In this document: one piece after another, positions 15,696 through 24,638 of the stretch
How the letters are laid out: each line of letters starts with the position of its first letter
How positions within the stretch are numbered: position 1 is the stretch's first letter
Assembly (NCBI RefSeq): GCF_022869785.1
Contig: NZ_CP094997.1
Span: 2,232,001-2,296,000, forward strand
DNA length: 64,000 nucleotides
Reading direction: 5' to 3'
Origin: Dyadobacter chenwenxiniae
GTDB taxonomy: Bacteria; Bacteroidota; Bacteroidia; Cytophagales; Spirosomataceae
The notes under the pieces: model-generated
The model's database searches: none
What the model was told of the DNA's origin: nothing
Seen by the model: the letters and a program-made list of their open reading frames with translations, nothing else
Translations under genes and position numbers: made by a program

Positions 15696-18242
15696 ATGGA
15701 ATCCAGAAGGGAGTTTATAAAAAAGGCCACCATGCTCACCGGTGCAGCCGGTATGTTGAGTGCACTGCCGCCTTCCATTCAAAGGGCGCTGGCTATTGAT
15801 CCAAAAAAAGGAAGCACTTATCTGGATGCAGAACACGTGGTGATCCTGATGCAGGAAAACCGTTCGTTTGACCATTGCTATGGCTCGCTTCGTGGTGTGC
15901 GGGGCTTTAATGATCCCCGGGCTATTACATTGCCCAATAAAAATCTCGTCTGGCTTCAAACCAATGCATTTGGTGAAACGTTCGCCCCATTCCGTTTGAA
16001 CATGCGGGAATCCAATGCGACCTGGATGGGTTCTTTGCCGCATTCCTGGCCTAATCAGGTGGATGCGCGTAACGGCGGAAAATATGATAAATGGCTCATT
16101 GCCAAGCAGCCAGGCCATAAGGATTATGCTAAAATGCCTTTAACGCAAGGTTTCTATAATCGCGAGGACATTCCTTTTTATTATGCGCTGGCGGATGCTT
16201 TCACAGTGTGTGACCAGAATTTCTGTTCGTCTTTAACCGGCACAACGCCTAACAGACTTTATCTCTGGTCCGGAACGGTTCGCGAAAAACCAAGCCCTGA
16301 ACATTATGCTAACATTCGAAATGAGAATGTTTCTGACGATGCAGAAGCATCATGGACAACATTCCCTGAGCGCTTGGAAGACAATGGCGTTTCGTGGCGA
16401 ATTTATCAAAATGAACTCAGCATTAACACCGGTCTGACGGGTGAGGAAGATTCCTGGCTGGCTAACTTTACAGACAACCCTATTGAATGGTTCAGCCAAT
16501 ATCAAATCCGATATCACACCGGTTATCAGAAATATCAAAAAGCGAGATTAAGCGCATTGCCAGCGGAAATCCAAGAAACAGAAGCGAAACTAGCGAAAGC
16601 GGCAAAAGGAACGAAAGAAGCGACAGATCTTGAAAAGTCGTTGAATTTAAAGCAAAAAGAGTTGGTGTTTGCCAAAGAAGAACTGGAAAAATGGACGCCG
16701 GAAAACTACGAAAAGCTTTCCCAACGCACGAAGAACATTCATCAAAAAGCATTCACGACGAATAAGAATGACCCTGATTACCGCAAAGTAACGACTGTAA
16801 AATACCAGGACGGCGACATAGAGCACGAAGCCAAAGCGCCGCAGGGCGATGTGTTGCACCAGTTTCGGAGCGATGTTAAAAGCGGGACTTTACCAACCGT
16901 CTCCTGGCTCGTGGCACCGGAAAATTTTTCGGATCACCCTACATCACCCTGGTATGGCGCGTGGTATGTTTCGGAAGTCATGGACATTCTTACGGCTGAT
17001 CCGGAAGTCTGGAAGAAAACCATTTTCATCCTTTGCTATGATGAGAATGATGGCTATTTCGATCACGTCCCACCTTTTGTAGTGCCTGATCCCTATAAAG
17101 AAGACACAGGCGCAGTTTCAGAAGGCATTGATTGCAAAACGGAGTTCGTGACGATGGCGCAGGACATGACCAAAAAGGAAGAGAAGGAATGCCGGGAAAG
17201 TCCCATCGGGCTTGGTTTCCGCGTTCCGCTGGTCGTTGCGTCGCCATGGAATCGAGGCGGGAATGTGTGTTCGGAGGTTTTTGATCACACTTCCATCTTG
17301 CAGTTTTTGGAAAAATTCGTGAGTCACAAGGCGGGCAAGAAGATAGAAGAAACCAACATCAGCGCTTGGAGAAGGACTATTTGCGGTGATTTGACTTCAA
17401 CTTTTACGCCTTACGAAGGCGAAAAAATCCCATTGCCGACTTTCCTCGCGCGAGACGAATTCATGGAGGGCATTTTCAATGCTAAGTTTAAAAAGCTGCC
17501 TAATGCATATAAAGCATTGTCAAAGGTTGAAATAGAGCAGATCAACAAGAACCCGCTCGCCGCACCGCTCATGCCTAAGCAGGAAAAAGGAACACGTCCC
17601 TCCTGCCCGATCCCTTACGAACTGGCAGCAGAGGGCAGCTTTAATACTGCCAAAAATGCATTTGAGATAAAGCTCGAAGCCAAAAATGGCATATTCCGCG
17701 ACAAGGCAGCCGGGGCTCCATTCATGGTTTATGCGCCTGGAAAATACAAAAATGAAGAGGTTAAAGTCTGGAACTATGCTGTGAAAGCAGGCGACACGCT
17801 CACGGGATCGTGGAAACCGGAGGATTTTGAAGGCGGAAAATATCATCTGCGGGTTTATGGGCCTAACGGCTTTTTCAGGGAATTCCAGGGTAATAAGGCC
17901 ACAGGCAATGTGAAAGTTGGTTTGCATTATCAGTTTGACAAAAACAACAAACCAACTGGCAACATTGAGCTTAAAATCGAGGTGAACAAAATGGCTTCGA
18001 AAAGCACTTTCGTCGTCCAGGACAATGCCTATGGCGCTAGTAATCAGCTTGTAACATTAAACGGCGAGCATGCTTCCGCAAGTCTGGAACAAACATTGGT
18101 TCTTAACCTGGATAAAAGCTTCCAATGGTATGACTTCTCCGTCACCTCAGAGGCGCATCCTGACTTCCTGGTCCGCGTCGCAGGACACGTGGAAACTGGC
18201 CGCATAAGTAAGAGCGATCCGCTCATGGCCGACCTGGCTTAA
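15696..18242 (+). CDS. Phosphocholine-specific phospholipase C, Tat-exported
   Basis: Secreted phospholipase C of the bacterial acid-phosphatase-like family, 848 residues, hydrolysing phosphatidylcholine or sphingomyelin headgroups. The N-terminus is a twin-arginine signal (SRREFIKKATMLTGAAG), implying folded export. Motifs are MQENRSFDHCYG (around 50-61), SLTGTTPNRLYLWSGT (around 180-195, with the putative Thr nucleophile), VAPENFSDHP and YDENDGYFDHVPPF. A helical KEL-rich insertion occupies about 290-340. Two C-terminal beta domains (about 640-840) match the DUF756 repeats of the family. In non-pathogens it probably serves phosphate or choline scavenging; that is inference. Confidence 0.93.
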   Translation: MESRREFIKKATMLTGAAGMLSALPPSIQRALAIDPKKGSTYLDAEHVVILMQENRSFDHCYGSLRGVRGFNDPRAITLPNKNLVWLQTNAFGETFAPFRLNMRESNATWMGSLPHSWPNQVDARNGGKYDKWLIAKQPGHKDYAKMPLTQGFYNREDIPFYYALADAFTVCDQNFCSSLTGTTPNRLYLWSGTVREKPSPEHYANIRNENVSDDAEASWTTFPERLEDNGVSWRIYQNELSINTGLTGEEDSWLANFTDNPIEWFSQYQIRYHTGYQKYQKARLSALPAEIQETEAKLAKAAKGTKEATDLEKSLNLKQKELVFAKEELEKWTPENYEKLSQRTKNIHQKAFTTNKNDPDYRKVTTVKYQDGDIEHEAKAPQGDVLHQFRSDVKSGTLPTVSWLVAPENFSDHPTSPWYGAWYVSEVMDILTADPEVWKKTIFILCYDENDGYFDHVPPFVVPDPYKEDTGAVSEGIDCKTEFVTMAQDMTKKEEKECRESPIGLGFRVPLVVASPWNRGGNVCSEVFDHTSILQFLEKFVSHKAGKKIEETNISAWRRTICGDLTSTFTPYEGEKIPLPTFLARDEFMEGIFNAKFKKLPNAYKALSKVEIEQINKNPLAAPLMPKQEKGTRPSCPIPYELAAEGSFNTAKNAFEIKLEAKNGIFRDKAAGAPFMVYAPGKYKNEEVKVWNYAVKAGDTLTGSWKPEDFEGGKYHLRVYGPNGFFREFQGNKATGNVKVGLHYQFDKNNKPTGNIELKIEVNKMASKSTFVVQDNAYGASNQLVTLNGEHASASLEQTLVLNLDKSFQWYDFSVTSEAHPDFLVRVAGHVETGRISKSDPLMADLA

Positions 18243-18257
18243 TCCCTTCATTTCTTA

Positions 18258-18290
18258 AAAGTGTCAGACCGGAATCCGGCCTGACACTTT
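18258..18290 (+). terminator. Hairpin after the phospholipase gene
   Basis: AAAGTGTCAG-A-CCGG, loop AAT, CCGG-C-CTGACACTTT form a long stem with one mismatch, 16 bases after the stop. There is only a short T-run, so it is a probable but not textbook terminator. Confidence 0.65.
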
Positions 18291-18415
18291 GTCACTTCCC
18301 TTTCATTCGATTCTTTCTGGTACGAGGTTTTTAGTTAACCCTCAGAACGCTGTATGGCCAGGTGCTCTCAGCGGATTAGTCAGAATCAAATTATACTTAA
18401 CTTTAATATAGAACA

Positions 18416-20335
18416 ATGGGAAAAATTATTGGCATAGACTTAGGAACAACGAACTCCTGCGTGGCTGTCATGGAGGGTAACGAGCCGGTTGTAATTGCAA
18501 ACAGCGAAGGTGCTCGTACAACCCCTTCAGTGGTTGCATTCATGGATAATGGTGAACGCAAAATCGGTGCACCAGCGAAACGCCAGGCGATCACGAATCC
18601 CAAGCATACTATCAGTTCCATAAAGAGATTTATGGGCAAAAAATACGATGATGTAACAAGTGAGCAAAAAACTGTTGCGTACACCGTTGATAAAGGTCCA
18701 AACAACACGCCTCGTATCCCCATCGGTGACAGGCTATATACTCCACAGGAAGTTTCTGCATTCATTTTGCAGAAAATGAGACAAACTGCCGAGGATTATC
18801 TTGGTCAGGAAGTGACAGAAGCGGTTATTACTGTTCCTGCTTATTTCAATGATGCTGAACGTCAGGCTACCAAAGAAGCTGGTCAGATTGCAGGTCTTGA
18901 TGTGAAACGTATCATCAACGAACCTACTGCCGCTGCACTTGCCTACGGTCTCGACAAGCAACACCTGGACATGAAAATCGCGGTTTTCGACTTGGGTGGT
19001 GGTACATTTGACGTTTCGATCCTTGAACTGGGTGACGGCGTTTTTGAAGTAAAATCTACCGACGGTGATACACACCTTGGTGGTGACGACTTTGACCAGG
19101 TGATCATTAACTGGCTTGCCGACGAATTCCAAAAAGACGAAGCAGTTGATCTACGAAGAGACGCAATGGCGCTTCAACGTTTGAAAGAAGCTGCTGAAAA
19201 AGCGAAAGTGGAGTTGTCAAGCTCAACACAAACTGAGATCAACCTGCCATATATATTTCCGGTTGACGGCATTCCAAAACACCTTGTACGCACATTAACG
19301 CGTGCAAAGTTCGAGCAGCTTGCTGATTCATTGTTCCTGAGAATGATGGAGCCTTGCAAGAAAGCCATGAAAAATGCGGGTTATACCAATAATGATATCA
19401 ACGAAGTGATTTTGGTTGGTGGATCTACGCGTATCCCACGTGTGCAGGAAGAAGTTGAGAAATTCTTTGGCAGAAAACCTTCGAAAGGTGTTAACCCGGA
19501 TGAGGCTGTTGCAATTGGTGCAGCAATCCAGGGTGGTGTTTTAACAGGTGAAGTGAAGGATGTACTTCTTTTGGACGTTATTCCATTGTCATTGGGTATC
19601 GAAACATTAGGCGGTGTGTTCACCAAGCTGATCGATGCCAACACGACAATCCCGTCTAAAAAGACAGAAACATTCTCTACTGCTGCTGATAACCAGCCAT
19701 CTGTTGAGATCCACGTGTTGCAAGGCGAACGCCCGATGGCTACGCAGAACCGTACATTAGGACGTTTCCACTTGTCTGACATTCCACCGGCACAACGCGG
19801 AACGCCACAAATCGAAGTGACATTTGACGTGGATGCAAATGGTATCCTGCATGTTTCTGCGAAAGATAAAGGCACAAACAAAGAGCAGAAAATCCGCATT
19901 GAAGCTTCAAGCGGTTTGACAGACGCAGAGATCAGCCGTATGCGTGAAGAAGCAAAAGCAAACGAAGCGGCTGATAAAGCAGAACGTGAAAAAATCGAGA
20001 AAATCAATGCTGCTGACAGCCTGATCTTCTCTACTGATAAACAATTAAAAGAATTCGGCGACAAGCTTTCTGCTGGAAATAAATCAGCCATTGAAGGAGC
20101 ATTGGCAGAATTGAGAACCGCGCATCAGAGCCAGGACCTTGCTGGAATTGATACAGCAATGGAAAAACTGAATGCCGCATGGCAAGCCGCTTCTCAGGAA
20201 ATGTACGCACAAGGCGGTGCAGAAGGCCAGCCAGCAGGCGCACAGCAAGGCGGACCAACCGGAAATCCCGGTGCAGCAGACAACGGCAGCGCCACTGATG
20301 ATGTGACGGATGTAAATTTTGAAGAAGTCAAATAA
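18416..20335 (+). CDS. dnaK: Chaperone DnaK (Hsp70)
   Basis: ATP-dependent chaperone of 639 residues. The ATPase domain has IGIDLGTTNSCVAV (4-17), VFDLGGGTFDVSIL and LVGGSTRIPRVQ. The substrate-binding domain starts near residue 390 with DVIPLSLGIETLGG. The C-terminal lid ends in a Gly/Ala/Gln-rich stretch and an acidic tail (DDVTDVNFEEVK) as in other DnaK. No dnaJ or grpE lies beside it. I looked for a CIRCE element upstream and did not find one. Confidence 0.99.
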   Translation: MGKIIGIDLGTTNSCVAVMEGNEPVVIANSEGARTTPSVVAFMDNGERKIGAPAKRQAITNPKHTISSIKRFMGKKYDDVTSEQKTVAYTVDKGPNNTPRIPIGDRLYTPQEVSAFILQKMRQTAEDYLGQEVTEAVITVPAYFNDAERQATKEAGQIAGLDVKRIINEPTAAALAYGLDKQHLDMKIAVFDLGGGTFDVSILELGDGVFEVKSTDGDTHLGGDDFDQVIINWLADEFQKDEAVDLRRDAMALQRLKEAAEKAKVELSSSTQTEINLPYIFPVDGIPKHLVRTLTRAKFEQLADSLFLRMMEPCKKAMKNAGYTNNDINEVILVGGSTRIPRVQEEVEKFFGRKPSKGVNPDEAVAIGAAIQGGVLTGEVKDVLLLDVIPLSLGIETLGGVFTKLIDANTTIPSKKTETFSTAADNQPSVEIHVLQGERPMATQNRTLGRFHLSDIPPAQRGTPQIEVTFDVDANGILHVSAKDKGTNKEQKIRIEASSGLTDAEISRMREEAKANEAADKAEREKIEKINAADSLIFSTDKQLKEFGDKLSAGNKSAIEGALAELRTAHQSQDLAGIDTAMEKLNAAWQAASQEMYAQGGAEGQPAGAQQGGPTGNPGAADNGSATDDVTDVNFEEVK

Positions 20336-20350
20336 TCAGACAATTTTGAA

Positions 20351-20384
20351 AATCCCCGTCTTTAACCAGATGGGGATTTTTTTT
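20351..20384 (+). terminator. Intrinsic terminator after dnaK
   Basis: AATCCCCGTC, loop TTTAACCA, GATGGGGATT, then a T-run form a 10-bp stem with one G-U pair, starting 16 bases after the stop. Confidence 0.93.
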
Positions 20385-20526
20385 ACACGAATTTTTTAAA
20401 AAAGTGGGTATTTGATTCCTGTAAAAAGTTTAAAAAAGTCCGGTCGTTTCTGGCATTAATTTTTACCGATTTGGGTTACATATTCATCAGACAACTAACC
20501 ACTGCTACTAAAATTCAAAAATCAGT

Positions 20527-20742
20527 ATGGACAATAGAATCGCGTTACCAGAGTTGATGTATTTATCTCCTACGACCCGTGAAAAGGCAGTTACCATTGC
20601 GCAGGAGCTTTTAAGAACAAATAATATTTCTCCTCGTGAGGCGGTTTCGAAAGCAATTTTAATTGCAAAAAACTGGGCGGTCAAAAACGTTAACCGTCGG
20701 GTTTGGAAAAAATTGAAATCATTCGAAAAAGAGATCATATGA
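20527..20742 (+). CDS. Small conserved-looking protein, 71 residues
   Basis: I do not recognise it. It is mostly helical and basic toward the end (KNVNRRVWKKLKSFEKE). Its stop overlaps the start of the following dehydrogenase gene as ATGA (ATG 20739-20741, TGA 20740-20742), which is strong evidence for real, coupled translation. It has no signal peptide or membrane segment. It stands 190 bases after dnaK and beyond the dnaK terminator, so it probably has its own promoter. Confidence 0.75.
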   Translation: MDNRIALPELMYLSPTTREKAVTIAQELLRTNNISPREAVSKAILIAKNWAVKNVNRRVWKKLKSFEKEII

Positions 20743-21563
20743 TAGGTTCAGAGCTGAAATTTAAAGATCAGGTTGCGATTGTTACCGGATCAAGTTCAGG
20801 AATTGGAAAAGCGTGCGCGATCTATCTGGCAGAACTTGGTGCTAAGGTTGTTGTCAATTACAGTTCCAATCTGGAAGAAGGCGAGAAGACGCTGAACGAA
20901 ATCATCTCAAAAGGCGGAAATGCGATTCTGGTTAAAGCCGATGAAAGTCGTGAAGAAGAAGTAAAAGCATTGTTCAACGAAACCATCAGCAAATATGGGC
21001 GGTTGGATATCGTTGTAAGCAATGCCGGTTTGCAAAAAGATTCCTCTTTTTTGGAAATGACATTACAGCAATGGCAGAAGGTGATCGATGTAAATCTTAC
21101 AGGTCAGTTTCTGGTTTGCCGTGAAGCAGCAAGGCAGTTCGTAGCGCAGGAGAAGGCAGCTACGGAGGTAAATCACAGCGAATTGTCCATTGGTAAAATT
21201 ATCCTGATGAGTTCTGTACACGACGTCATCCCCTGGGCTGGCCACGTGAATTACGCAGCTTCGAAAGGGGGCATAATGATGTTCATGAAGTCCATATCCC
21301 AAGAGCTCGCTCCTTACAAAATCCGTGTCAATTCCGTTAGTCCGGGTGCAATCAAAACTTCGATTAATAAAGAGGTTTGGTCAGACCCTGACAAATACAA
21401 AGGGCTTTTGGAATTGATTCCTTATAAAAGAATTGGAACGCCCCAGGATGTGGCAAAAGCAGTCGCATGGCTTGCTTCCGATGACTCTGACTACGTTAAC
21501 GGAGAAACGCTCTACATTGATGGCGGAATGACATTATATCCTGAGTTTGCAGACAACGGCTAA
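20739..21563 (+). CDS. SDR-family oxidoreductase (glucose 1-dehydrogenase-like)
   Basis: Short-chain dehydrogenase of 274 residues when started at the ATG at 20739; an upstream start at 20703 lies inside the previous gene. The NAD(P)-binding TGSSSGIGKA (around 16-25), the NAG motif (SNAGL), catalytic Ser, and YAASK with Tyr and Lys (around 183-187) are present. VNSVSPGAIKT and the C-terminal YVNGETLYIDGGMTLYP resemble Bacillus-type glucose 1-dehydrogenases. The true substrate is unknown. It is coupled to the preceding small ORF by an ATGA overlap and ends at a bidirectional terminator. Confidence 0.88.
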   Translation: MIGSELKFKDQVAIVTGSSSGIGKACAIYLAELGAKVVVNYSSNLEEGEKTLNEIISKGGNAILVKADESREEEVKALFNETISKYGRLDIVVSNAGLQKDSSFLEMTLQQWQKVIDVNLTGQFLVCREAARQFVAQEKAATEVNHSELSIGKIILMSSVHDVIPWAGHVNYAASKGGIMMFMKSISQELAPYKIRVNSVSPGAIKTSINKEVWSDPDKYKGLLELIPYKRIGTPQDVAKAVAWLASDDSDYVNGETLYIDGGMTLYPEFADNG

Positions 21564-21590
21564 ATTCTAATTACACTTCATCACAAGAAA

Positions 21591-21620
21591 AACGCGCCGG
21601 GATCAACATCCCGGCGCGTT
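21591..21620. terminator. Bidirectional terminator between convergent genes
   Basis: AACGCGCCGGGAT, loop CAAC, ATCCCGGCGCGTT form a perfect 13-bp stem with A-rich sequence before and T-rich sequence after it. It lies between the convergent dehydrogenase and serine-hydrolase genes and can serve both strands. Confidence 0.93.
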
Positions 21621-21640
21621 TTCATTGACGCAATGTCATC

Positions 21641-24094
21641 TTAATTATTTACAAATTCCCCTTTTTCGACCGACCAGTCGTTCCCAAAAAAGCCAGCCAT
21701 TTTCACTTCCTTTATACCGTTTTTAAGCATATCAGCTGAGAAAATCATCAAATCAGGGAAACCGCTTCCGCCACTGAAATACTGATTCGCATTCGCTGCC
21801 TGGAAACCTTTCTTACTCGTTCCGGCGATCACACCCACGGATGCAATGTCACTATCCGGTCTCGGGTATATAAAATAGGTTGCTAAATCTCCCGAAAACT
21901 GCTTCTCTCCCACTGTAATCTTGCCTTTACCAACACGCACCGGGCAATCTTTTAATAATAAATCCCAGGCGGCATTCGTGTCTTTATTTCCATACAAAAT
22001 AACGCCGCGATCTTTGTAATTCTGAGGCAAGAAATCTTTATCCGCCACAATGTCAACAGCGCCGTTTCCACGATAATACCAGGATTCAGCATCAAATTTG
22101 GCCTTTTCGAGTGCCCAGCCTGCTTCGTCTTTGCTTCCGCCCGTTGCATACACAAACACCATCCTGTTTCTGAAAGCATCTTTGAATGTCCCATTTCTCA
22201 GAATATTTTTCTGCGTTTTCGCTGGTGCTTCTGCAAGTTGCCAGTTGTTTTCTTTTTCCAAATAAATAGTCTCATTCTCTGTCTTAACCTGATATTCCAG
22301 GGCGGCTAAACTATCCAAAGCAATGTTAACATTCGTTCCGACCGGAAAAGAGCCCAGGTCGAGCGAGAGCAAAGCAACATTATCCGTCTTCCCGCTGATC
22401 TTCTTTGCTGTTTTATCTGCACTCAATTGAATTCTGCTGTATTTAAGCGCAGTAAGTTGTTGATGAACAGACGCCCAACGCATTTTTGAGGAAATGCCCG
22501 GATTGGCTGTTGTGAAGTCAATTGCATTTACTGTTGTATCAGCAGGAATGGAGTGCCAGCTGAAAAAGTTGAAAATCGGCGGCCAGTCCACGCTGATATC
22601 ACCATACCAATGTTCGCCGCCAATGTGCTCATAATAGCTGAAATCCCTGTGAAACTTGCCCAGAATGTCGCGCATTTGTCTCGCATATGTGACGGGCACG
22701 GTCTTGTCCGCATCCCCATGCGCTACGTACACACCCAAACTTTTGTAATTGGAAGTCAGGGCCAAAACATTGCTTGGATTACTCGCGCGGAGCAAAACCG
22801 CTTCCATAGGCGAACTTGCGCTGTCCGGGATGACGCCATCATGTGAGCCGTAAGTCGATAGTGTTGGATAGCCAGCAGAAGGCGCAATAGCAGCCCATTT
22901 TTCAGGATAAGTGGCACCCAAAAACCAGGTTCCGTGACCGCCCATGGAGTGACCGGTCAGGAAAATCTTTGCCGGATCCAGGTTATATTGTTTCTTCGCA
23001 ATGTCTAAAACTTCCAGCGCATCCAACCTTCCCCAATCTTCCCAGTTAAAGCCACGCGGGCGCCTGTTTGTCGGCGCTACCAACACACCCCAATCTTTCG
23101 GCTTATAGGCTCTTGCCTGGCTGATGGCCTGAACTTCCGCGCCATGAACGGAGAAAAACAATGCGGGCTTCTCTGTCGAACCTGACTTTAATTGTGGAGA
23201 AACCGCATAGTATTGAATGCTGCCATCCAGTTCACTTACAAATGTCCTGCTATACTGCTTCCCTTCCTCAATAGATTGAATGCTAATACTCTTAGAATCA
23301 ATCACTTTGCCAGATTGTGTTAAAGTGATCGCAACGTCTTGTTTACCGGCCTGAACGCGGGAAGCATCCAACATTATTCCAACCTTACGCAAACTTAATG
23401 CAGGAATGGAGGGCAAATTTGTGGTAACCTCTTTACCTGAAACAACTGACGTGATCCGCAAACCAGTTAACACCTTCGATGATGTATTTGCTACAACAAG
23501 GCCGATCCACAGCGAATCGTTTTTCAGGCCCGGAACCACATCTGGCAGCGTTACATCCTTGGTATCGATAAAAACCGGCTTTTCGGGAAATGTCAGGTTA
23601 GCAGCAATGCCACCAAATCTTCCAAAGCGCGCTACGCGTGCATATATTTCATTCGTCCCTTTCTTCAACCGAACCGGTAAATTCATCCAGCCATAGCGGT
23701 ACATATCGCCGCCGCGAGGCGCGCCGTTAAAGAGAAGCATATCATTGCCTGTCACAGTCAGGATCGCAGTTTGCTCTTTATCAGATTGATACGTCAAATA
23801 CACATAACCGTTAGAAAAAGAATCCCCGCGTAATCTATGCGATGTGTCGGCTTGAACTTTCCTCCAATTGATATTTTCGCCTTTGGCGTTTTTAAACAGC
23901 AAGCCACCTTCCTGCGGTTTCGCAAGGGTTCCGTTATAAAGCTGATAAGCGAGCTGATCGGTGTACAATGCTTCCCGGCCATATTGATGACAAGGCCCCG
24001 CTGCAAGACCTTCATCCAAATGGACAATTTTCTGAGCGAAACCGGAAAGGGAAAAGATGAGCAATAGCGTGAGCGATGAGTAAATTCTTCTCAT
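21641..24094 (-). CDS. Secreted serine hydrolase, prolyl-oligopeptidase-like
   Basis: Exported alpha/beta hydrolase of 817 residues. The signal peptide is RRIYSSLTLLLIFSLSGFAQ. The first 300 residues are beta-rich, with a carbohydrate-binding-like appearance. The hydrolase domain spans about 290-510, with nucleophile S383 in GHSMGGHGTW, HGDADKTVPV for the Asp, and GGEHWYGD for the likely His. The last 280 residues are another beta-rich region. The substrate is unknown; peptide or ester bonds of extracellular polymers are plausible. It stands alone, with terminators on its 3' side. Confidence 0.82.
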   Translation of the reverse strand: MRRIYSSLTLLLIFSLSGFAQKIVHLDEGLAAGPCHQYGREALYTDQLAYQLYNGTLAKPQEGGLLFKNAKGENINWRKVQADTSHRLRGDSFSNGYVYLTYQSDKEQTAILTVTGNDMLLFNGAPRGGDMYRYGWMNLPVRLKKGTNEIYARVARFGRFGGIAANLTFPEKPVFIDTKDVTLPDVVPGLKNDSLWIGLVVANTSSKVLTGLRITSVVSGKEVTTNLPSIPALSLRKVGIMLDASRVQAGKQDVAITLTQSGKVIDSKSISIQSIEEGKQYSRTFVSELDGSIQYYAVSPQLKSGSTEKPALFFSVHGAEVQAISQARAYKPKDWGVLVAPTNRRPRGFNWEDWGRLDALEVLDIAKKQYNLDPAKIFLTGHSMGGHGTWFLGATYPEKWAAIAPSAGYPTLSTYGSHDGVIPDSASSPMEAVLLRASNPSNVLALTSNYKSLGVYVAHGDADKTVPVTYARQMRDILGKFHRDFSYYEHIGGEHWYGDISVDWPPIFNFFSWHSIPADTTVNAIDFTTANPGISSKMRWASVHQQLTALKYSRIQLSADKTAKKISGKTDNVALLSLDLGSFPVGTNVNIALDSLAALEYQVKTENETIYLEKENNWQLAEAPAKTQKNILRNGTFKDAFRNRMVFVYATGGSKDEAGWALEKAKFDAESWYYRGNGAVDIVADKDFLPQNYKDRGVILYGNKDTNAAWDLLLKDCPVRVGKGKITVGEKQFSGDLATYFIYPRPDSDIASVGVIAGTSKKGFQAANANQYFSGGSGFPDLMIFSADMLKNGIKEVKMAGFFGNDWSVEKGEFVNN

Positions 24095-24251
24095 TAAGGC
24101 AAGGGATTTTGTGACTCACTAAATTATTAAAAAATATTACTAATATGGGGAGTCATTTTTAAATTAGTAATTATTCTGTTTTGAACGAGTTCTGCTTTCT
24201 GGCACGAACAAGAAGCGAAAAAAACTAAATTGCAGACTTAATCGCCCTCAA

Positions 24252-24638
24252 ATGATCGCTAAGTTCTTCCAAAATATCGTTGAAACATTGTCCCGAAACC
24301 CGTGGGTTGCCTGGTTCTGGACCTTCCTGATCTTGCTAGCCTGCACATGGCCGGGAAAAGATATTCCTTCCGCACCGATCGCCGGTTTTGATAAGGTCGT
24401 TCATGCAGGACTCTTTATCGTTTGGATCACTTTATGGACGCTGGTATATCCAAAAAAAGCAGCACTGTTCGTGCTGCTTGGAATGGCTTACGGATTAGGT
24501 TTGGAATTTTACCAGCAGCTCCTGCCCTTCGACCGCACGTTTGACTGGTGGGATGCCGTTGCAGATGCTGCTGGTGTGTTAATCGGATTTGCGTTCAAAT
24601 TACTGGTCACTGACCGTTACCGCCACCGTTTGTATTGA
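24252..24638 (+). CDS. VanZ-like membrane protein
   Basis: Integral membrane protein of 128 residues with about four hydrophobic segments. The family signature is seen as FDKVVHAGLFIVWITLW and, near the end, QQLLPFDRTFDWWDAVADAAGVLIG. VanZ-like proteins are common in the phylum and of unknown function; the link to teicoplanin resistance applies only to the namesake. The 3' end overlaps the convergent pgi gene by 22 bases. Confidence 0.9.
   Translation: MIAKFFQNIVETLSRNPWVAWFWTFLILLACTWPGKDIPSAPIAGFDKVVHAGLFIVWITLWTLVYPKKAALFVLLGMAYGLGLEFYQQLLPFDRTFDWWDAVADAAGVLIGFAFKLLVTDRYRHRLY

Noticed and set aside
18291..18415. CIRCE or heat-shock operator upstream of dnaK
   Set aside because: The TTAGCACTC inverted repeat was looked for and is not there.
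19381..20091. 236-codon open frame antisense to dnaK
   Set aside because: Shadow of the highly conserved dnaK frame, with Ser/Ala-rich low-information sequence.
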